Shown here: piece by piece, positions 56,785 to 64,000 of the stretch
Layout: each line of letters starts with the position of its first letter
Position numbering within the stretch: position 1 is the stretch's first letter
Assembly (NCBI GenBank): GCA_951213105.1
Contig: OX578138.1
Span: forward strand, 93,340,914-93,404,913
Reading direction: 5' to 3'
DNA length: 64,000 bases
Origin: Amaurobius ferox
Lineage: Eukaryota > Arthropoda > Arachnida > Araneae > Amaurobiidae
Notes under the pieces: generated by a model
Database searches by the model: none
What the model saw: the letters and a program-made list of their open reading frames with translations, nothing else
What the model was told of the DNA's origin: nothing
Translations under genes and position numbers: made by a program

Positions 56785-58489
56785 TAATAAAAAATGATAA
56801 CAATTAAAACTTCAAAATGCATATATACATTAAATAATGACCTGACCTTAAACTCTTGTGCAACTAATTTGGACCAAAGTGTTTGTGCATTTATATTTTG
56901 ATTTTTTTCATTCGGTTTTAATTCAAGCGGGGAAATATGCCACAAAATAAGTAGTTTCGTATTTATTGATCTCAGGCGTTTAACACCTGTTTGCTGTAAC
57001 TGCGTTAGTTGGTAAGTTACCAATGACGCATATGCATTTTGAAGTTGACTAATATATCATCGGTATTGAATTAGAAATTTAGAACCTTCATTCTTGATGG
57101 ACGTGGTACCAACAAATTGTAAAAAGGTTGTGACTCTGCAAAAACACTCGCGACCTAGAGAAATATTGCTAAAACTGTTTGATAACTAGTCCACCAAATT
57201 AATCAAGAAAGCAAAGGTTGAAGTAAAAGTAACATTTGGTTGAAAAAAAAATGTTAGAAAATACTACTGAGATGTGGCCATATCATGTATTAATAATACA
57301 AATCGGAAAGACAGAAATTTACTGCCCAAGCTATTAAATTATGACCTCGGTGAACGTGCGTTTCATGACGCAAACAAGACACCGAAGCAAAGAGGAGATG
57401 TCCAATAAAGCTTAACATAAGCTCCACCCACAGGACTGGAACCAATGACAGAATAAATCGCCATAGCCAATAAGCAGAAGAGGAAACACATAGCACGCCA
57501 TACAACAGTTTGTGAGAAGATGCATCAATTACTTACTTAAATTTGAGATTACATGTCTTATATAGAAATTACACGACTACGAAGCTGCTGGATTTGGGCA
57601 ATGATCAAATTTGAAAACGATGCTGCGATGACTTGTAGTACTTTTGTTATGCTTGATGAATTTAATAAGTAGATGTGTGCTTCTGTTGTAGCAACGTAAG
57701 TTTGTGAAAGCAAATGCTCGTAGAAAAATGTGTGCAGTCAGTCAATAGAAATTGCCACTACAACTGGAGAAAGAGCTCAGGCCCAACGAAGTGCAGCATA
57801 AGATGGATGACCAGATAACAATTTTCATAAGTATATGAGGAAGTTGTGGGAAGGCTGACCTTTAGTCGGTAGCAGTTGACTAAATTAATAATATTACACT
57901 GCATCCACTGCATTCCACAAAATGATCAGCTCTAGATAAAGTACTTAGCAGTAACCATGATGTTAATGACTGATAAATTTGATAATACTAATTGAAATAG
58001 ATGAATAATAATGATAATAAAATTTAAGTTGGAGCAATTAAAAGGTATCTTCCTTTTCTCCTAAATTAAGAATTTAATGAATGTCTACTTATGCCTAGTA
58101 ATCATTTGCTTTTCAAGAGCACTGGGCAATACAGTAAATTAACTATGGTAGGTTATCCTTTCGACAGTTTACATAAATTTGTGATTAGCGGTCAATTTTT
58201 ATCTCCTAATTCAACCCAGTATTAATAATATGATATTATTATACGCCACAGATAGCAAATGTTATTGAGCATGAAACATAAAATAAAATTACTGTCTTAT
58301 GATATTATATACTAAGATTTATACATATCGAAATACTCGACATCAGATAAAATGATAGCAAATGAATATTGATTACGTAAATATCAATCACTTTTAAAGT
58401 ATCTGAGAAACATGAGCACGAAACATAAAGTAACATTGCATCTTCTGTAGGAAAGGCAGAATATAAATCATAAATGGATTGTTTCTTTT
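56785..58489. other. Unassigned A+T-rich DNA
   Basis: No gene or repeat assigned. The 57290-57505 minus-strand frame (71 residues) is unremarkable. Confidence 0.4.
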
Positions 58490-58905
58490 TCATTTCATAT
58501 TACAAGCGTCGCCTATAAATCAGACACCAACCAAATCCCAAAGAATATGCCTCATGATAAATGCAAATAGCGCCTGAAAGGCACGGACAAAAAAGAAATA
58601 TTTCAATGTACCTCAAAAAATTTTCGAATAGGTCTTAAAAGAAAAATGCCGAAAAAGAATCATGTAGAACGTATTTCCTATTTTATTCTTAAGATCTTAC
58701 AGAAGGCGTCTACTCTCAATATAAGGAGATAAGTTTTGAGAAAAAATTCTAAAAAAAGAAAAGTATCAATAAAATGATGCTTCAGGATTAGTTATAGGCG
58801 GAAAGAAGGATTAAAAATACTTTTGGGGGAAGTTTTAAATGCGCCAAAAAACTTTTGTATAGTCTGACAAGGTGAGAAATTCATGTTTTGTCGAATGTTT
58901 TTGGC
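58490..58905 (+). repeat. Repeat F, copy 2
   Basis: Direct copy of 49465-49915, about 9 kb away, with small indels and substitutions. It lacks the CTCC-rich stretch (49700-49730) of copy 1. Confidence 0.7.
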
Positions 58906-59207
58906 ACTTTCAAACTCAGATTTGTTTGCAACATTTTTTATATATCATATTGGATGTTATAGCTCGGATTTGTTTGTGATTTATAATATGTGCAGTTTCC
59001 AATAAAATTATTCTATTTAATTTCTAATTCAGTACAGTAAAATATGTATCTCAATTCTGGATGTGCAACATCATCTTCTTAGGAATATCTAAATAAAGTA
59101 TTTTGGTCAAGAAATTGCCCAGCCATTTTTTTATCCCGTAGCAGCAATCATTCTGGAAGCATACACATACTTACAGACAGTAATATATATATATATATAT
59201 ATATATA
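58906..59207. other. Unassigned DNA ending in a (TA)n tract
   Basis: (TA)n at 59181-59207 directly precedes the TIR element. Confidence 0.4.
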
Positions 59208-60223
59208 CACACTCAAACCTGTTTTTGTGTGGTCTTTTTTTGTGCGATTTTTTTTTGTGCGATATATGAAAATTTCAATCAAATTGGAACATAATTGACG
59301 AAGTTATCAATAAAAACAAAATAGTAGGTTTGATCGGCCATTTAGTTTTTTCGATTTTTGATAAGTATTTCATCACATTACACAAGTATTGCGTCAGCCA
59401 ATTAAATTACATATGTATTGAATTCTATAATCGCATAATTTAATTGTTGAACGCACAAGAATTTCCATGTAAATAAATGAAATGTGCAATAGCATATTGC
59501 GATGGAATTCTTGCGTAGCAAAGCAAAAATGCATTGATCGCAAATAAACATTGAAGGGCATCTGCATCGTGTTAGTTCGGGTTTTCCTGAAACGGACTGC
59601 GTGTCTCGTTAGGTCGCTGAGTTGGTTTTTTGCTAATGAGATAGTTGGCGACTAGTCTCATGCTTTTTGTTAACGAGTAGGTAGAAGAAGTTTACTTGAA
59701 GGGAGCAAAGATTTGCTTCTTTTTATTCGTCTCTGATCTGTGCAAGTGACAAGTCCGCTAAATAAAGTGATTTAATAAAAAATAATATTAAGTGTGTTTT
59801 AATTTTTAAATCTAATACTAATTGACGTCCTTCAAAGTGCTTTCATATTCCTATTGTCAGACTACGAAGGATAATGGTTATACGTTTTGAAAAGTTTTCT
59901 ATGTGTTAAATAAGTACACATGTAAATAAAATATTTAAAAATGTTCGCATGTGTATTTTCTAAATCAGATTCCAAAAGGTTTGGCGAGATTCCAAGTATC
60001 TGCCAACCCTCGTGTCTTGATTTCGTTTAAAAAAGCAATTCCTAGTTATTTCGTAAGGTTTTGAGTTATTTTCTACGCGAGACTTTTTTTATGCGGTCCC
60101 TATTTACCGCATAAAAAAAAATTAATTGTGTTGCGAAAACTATTTTTTATAGCTACTCGTGAAGTTTTGTGCGATTTTTTTTATGCGGCCCCTATCCACC
60201 GCACAAAATCAGGTTTGAGTGTG
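59208..60223. mobile_element. Non-autonomous TIR element with TA flanks
   Basis: Ends are CACACTCAAACCTGTTTTTG and, inverted, CACACTCAAACCTGATTTTG. Similarity continues as GTGYGG and TGCGATTTTTTT. It is flanked by TA on both sides, within a TA tract, so the target duplication is not proof. At 1016 bp with no coding frame it resembles a pogo/Tigger-type deletion derivative or MITE. Internal TTTTTATGCGGTCCCTATTT and ATGCGGCCCCTATCCACCGC repeats lie near the right end. Confidence 0.7.
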
Positions 60224-61271
60224 TATATATAGTCAAGAAATTGCAATATCTGCAAAAATAGAGTTAAATTTTAATAAATGTATTTTTAGTTTTTCAGCGT
60301 TAAATTAATCGTGTTGTCATCACTGACATTCAACTTAGATCCAAAATTCCATACTATACCGTATAGAATTTTGAAACTTTTAGAAATTTTTACAACTTAA
60401 AACATTTTTCCGTATCGTTGCATTATGCTGAAAAAAATTATGCAACGTTTTCTGTTTGTTGCAAGAGCTGGAAGCGGAGTGAATATATAGAGTTAGCACC
60501 ATTTTCCGGTTTGTTCGAAAATATGCTGAATTGTATTTACAAACTAGGAATCTGATCAGTACGAAATTGTTTTAGAAAATGCTTTGTCAAATTTTGAATC
60601 TCCAAATTTCAACGCCATTTTTCTAAAAGCGAGTATTATATGAATGACGCAATAAATCACAAATATTTCTAAACCTTTTTTAGAGAAATAGGGAACGTCA
60701 GAAAACAAAAGATTTTCTAATGTTGGTTCCAATATTTGGGAAAAAAAGGGAATTCCAAATATTTCTTTGAGAACTAATTAGAATTGGGAAATAAAGTAGA
60801 ATTCAAAGGAAGCACTTCCACTTCTACAGTGTCATGTGCCGTGCATAATTGTAAAATTTCCAACTCATAGCAAGCGCTTTCTATGGTGTATTGTACGCAG
60901 ATCATTTGATATACAAAGTAATGCATTTTTCCCAAAAAAATACACGTTTTCTGATTCTTGGTATGAAGATGTAAGAGGTGTCTTGTCTCTTGGTTGTTTT
61001 ATGGTCTCGTTATGGCACACAATTTATTTCATTTACAGTATTAATTGTTTTAAAATTATTTTTCAATATTGTGTGACCATTCTTTAACATTTATCGTGAT
61101 TAGCGATTTCTTGTTGTATTTGATATTCAATTCATACTAATGTCGTGTTCTAGAATAATTGTATCTACCTCTAAATGCTGGTGTTCTCCTAGAAAGACAT
61201 CGGATTTAATAATACATCTCTCCTTAACCCCAAAAATGTGTTATATATATGCTATTCCCTTTAATTTTTAT
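60224..61271. other. Unassigned DNA
   Basis: An 83-residue frame at 60836-61087 has no recognisable features. No repeat match within the window. Confidence 0.4.
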
Positions 61272-62165
61272 TTTTAACACTTTACAACATAGTTGAAAAA
61301 TGTTCTTTGTTCATTTTATCTGTCTGTCTGTCTGTTCGCACGATAATTGCCGTAAAAATGACTACCAAAATTAAATTTTACTACGTTGTTGAGACGGTCT
61401 GTGGGACATATGGGAATGCAAATGAATAATATAACATATTTAGTTTCGGATTTAACCCAGGTTGAAAAAGTGAAATACATTGAACCCTTAGAGACCTATT
61501 TTTTTAAACATCTTTTACGCGAATTTTAAATTCACAAATTGCTTCGAAAATTTCAGTAAATATTCAAATTATCCCATAAAATATAAATTAAAATAATAAT
61601 TATAATCATATAATAAGAAGAGATCACGTGACCCACTGTAAAATAAAATATGACATCCATTTCTCTTTCCCAGAGTAAAAATCGTGATTTTTAAAGTTCT
61701 TTGCAGTACTAAAACAGCTTTATTTTTGATTATTTTCTGTGCATCAGCATTCTACACCAACGCAGTTACAATATTTTTCAGTTTAAATGATCATCAAACT
61801 TTGATTATTTCTACAACGAAGCCTAATTTTAATGGATGCAGAATGCAAACAATTGATTGTAAGGTGAGTTGCATAAGAATTGCTGAATGTTTTTCAAGCA
61901 AAATTGTTTAACTCTAGAGTCTGGAATAAAAGTGTATGAATGAAATATTTCCTGCTTTTCCATGCAGAGCCAAATGATTTATATTTCGATAACGTCATGA
62001 TGAATGAAGTTTTAAAGTTTTCAAATATAATAAATTATTTTAGTACTGTGATAATTTAAAATATATCAGAGCCACATGCATCGCATTTTAGAGATGTTTA
62101 ACTAAAATTGCATTTCAGTTTGAAAGTGTTTTATATTCAATTCTTTACGCATGACTGATTTTCTT

Positions 62166-62168
<3 letters not shown>
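61272..62168 (-). mobile_element. Family C element, copy C7 (near full length)
   Basis: Minus-strand copy starting AACAAGAAAATCAGTCATGC at 62168 and ending with the hairpin AACATTTTTCAACTATGTTG/TAAAGTGTT near 61275. The GACA microsatellite is at 61318-61334 (minus). A TA tract follows its 5' end. It is about 897 bp, shorter than C5. Non-coding. Confidence 0.75.
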
Positions 62169-62342
<174 letters not shown>

Positions 62343-62790
62343 CGTAATTTACTCACATTTGCATGGGTAATGTTTATATACATGTGTAGTGTGTCTCGTG
62401 ACTTAAAGCTATTTAATTTTTGAATTTTTTATTTCAATTTTCATTTTCAATTAAAAAGCATATCAAACGTTAAATATAGCTGGAATATACTTATCATTTA
62501 TTAATTTTCGGATAAAATTTTAGCTTATTTATTTTGATATCAGTTAAAACAGTGCCTTTATACTATTTTTAATACATGTTTTAAAATTTTTTACTTTCTC
62601 CAAGAAAATAGTATAAAGTATTGTTTCCACAAATATTTTCGATATCGAGATTTTGATGTGAATATATGTTTAAGGACTTGGTATCCCTCAAACGATTTTT
62701 AAGCCCATTAATATGAAGTGCAATATGTTATAATTGTGAACAATTGGACTAACGCTACAGATTTTTCAATGTATTTTGCTGAATTTTCAA
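62343..62790. other. Unassigned A+T-rich DNA
   Basis: No gene or repeat assigned. Confidence 0.4.
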
Positions 62791-62795
62791 ATTTT

Positions 62796-62800
62796 ACACA

Positions 62801-62851
<51 letters not shown>
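62796..62851 (+). repeat. (CA)n microsatellite
   Basis: An almost pure CA run, not attached to a recognised element end. Confidence 0.9.
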
Positions 62852-62854
<3 letters not shown>

Positions 62855-62943
62855 AATCCTATTTAAAATTATAAAATTAGATCCATCCTATTTAAAATTA
62901 GATTATGGTATGAGGACGCCGAGATAACCATAACCCAGTTATT

Positions 62944-63865
62944 ACTTTCCTTATATATATAGTACAATGTATAAGGGAAAATATTGTGATGGGGTCGAAA
63001 ATTCGAATTCGAGTTTTCGACGGGAGAGCACGTTTTAAGCATCCCTAATCACCAATCGAACATTATTCCAAGGATGTCTGAGCGTATGTGCGTGTATGTG
63101 TGTGTGTGGAAACGATATCGCACCAACGAACAGAGCGATTCGAATCAAATTTGGTACAAAAATTACAATCCGTGAATACCGGAAGCTTGTTGCTTTTAAA
63201 CGCAATCTAATGTTCAGACCCCCCCCCCCCTTAAATTTTCGAATGAAATTTTAAAAAAATCATCAAGAAATCAAAATCTTTAATAAAGTTACGCAAATAT
63301 ACATTTCTTATGTAAGTTTTCCTTAGAAAACGATTGACATAAACTGTAGAACGCTAGCATGAACCGTTCTCGAGACATAGCACAATTTTCAAAAATATTT
63401 ATCAAAAAATTCCATAAATTGAAAAAAATACATTAACTATTGAGAAACATGTTCACTTTTCATATGTAATAACATGCGATAAATTTGGTGGCATCATTCT
63501 GGTGGATCTAGCTCGTTCAATTCATGAGAAAGATACTTTGAGTAATACTTTTGTATTTGAACGCCAATACTCACTTATCTGCTATAAGAATAACTTATAT
63601 CTGCGTTCATAACGCTTGGCGATATATTGGCGACGAATTTGGAGGAAAGTTGCCAACTTGGCGATTTTTTTTAATGTTGCCAAATTAACGAAAATATCGC
63701 CAAATGGATAAAAATGACGCTAAATCAATGAAAATAACGACTAATTGACGAAAATTCAATATCTTGGAAAGAATATAAGTATCTACTATAAGAATAATAT
63801 TTTTTACTGCAGTAAAATCATTAAATCATTGTATTACATAAGTCATATGTGCTGCCCACGTTAGA
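62944..63865 (-). mobile_element. Family B element, copy B8
   Basis: Minus-strand copy starting TCTAACGTGGGCAGCACATA at 63865 and ending in a hairpin near 62944 (ACTTTCCTTATATATATAGT/TATAAGGGAAAATA, on the plus strand). It retains the GAACGAGCTAGATCCACCA block, a G run at 63220-63229 (as C on plus) and the TCGAAAA palindrome (62996-63021). The microsatellite is short (63084-63108). Confidence 0.75.
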
Positions 63866-64000
63866 TTATTTTTTAATTAGAATATGCCCTAATATTCGTT
63901 TAAACTACTTTGCATATTGAAACCATGCGTATAAAACTGCAACATATAACATAACAATCTATTCACAAAACCTTCTAATCTATCCAGAATTGCATATGGA

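Noticed and set aside
60836..61087. Possible host exon (83 residues)
   Set aside because: No recognisable features; length is within chance for A+T-rich sequence.

Overview
This is an A+T-rich eukaryotic window, almost certainly from an arthropod and most likely an arachnid such as a spider. That is inferred from the Tc1/mariner-type transposase remnants, 5S-headed and tRNA-headed SINEs, very dense nested repeats and lack of compact genes. No convincing host protein-coding gene is visible. The coding signals are transposon proteins, all broken by stops, frameshifts, truncation or insertion; most other long ORFs read through microsatellites or non-coding repeats.

The dominant content is a set of short non-autonomous elements, called here families A, B, C and H. 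A and B start TCTGATGTGGGCAGCACATG. Bodies are 0.7-1.3 kb, followed by a CAGA/CA microsatellite, in A and B a palindromic block with TCGAAAA...TTTTCGA arms, then a terminal hairpin about 5 bp from an ...AGTAAAAA or ...GTGTTAAAAA end. One hairpin arm is an inverted copy of a subterminal 5' motif. Several copies lie head to tail, and one copy (B6) has a visible empty site without target duplication. This resembles non-autonomous Helitron/Helentron elements (DINE-1/HINE type). No Rep or helicase is present, so that assignment is inference.

Layout. 1-1328: a foldback sequence and unassigned DNA. 1329-5706: family A copies, one holding a 5'-truncated non-LTR retrotransposon with an RNase H domain. 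5733-7865: a ~218-bp satellite apparently built from the 5' end of family A. 7930-13586: a foldback, a tRNA-derived SINE and unassigned DNA. 13587-17130: a B copy and a ~290-bp satellite. 17340-20302: family C split by a complete but dead Tigger/pogo transposon. 21363-23718: a B copy and a dead mariner. 26170-29287: tRNA SINE, B, H and a tandem A pair. 30609-33480: a 1.66-kb foldback with two opposed LTR-like segments, then a Tc1 remnant. 34027-39350: four B copies and a 147-bp tandem repeat. 40154-41160: family C. 42451-47260: three 5S-rRNA-derived SINEs plus a degenerate satellite. 52106-56545: a Tc1/mariner-type transposase gene cut in two by 3.4 kb of C and A elements. 59208-60223: a TA-flanked TIR element. 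61272-63865: C and B copies and long TA/CA tracts.

The elements do not form an operon or pathway. Their relations are nesting, tandem growth and probable use of enzymes encoded elsewhere (LINE reverse transcriptase for the SINEs, a rolling-circle protein for A/B/C/H if the assignment is right). All similarities were judged by eye; copy boundaries are good to a few bases where flanks are quoted and to tens of bases elsewhere.
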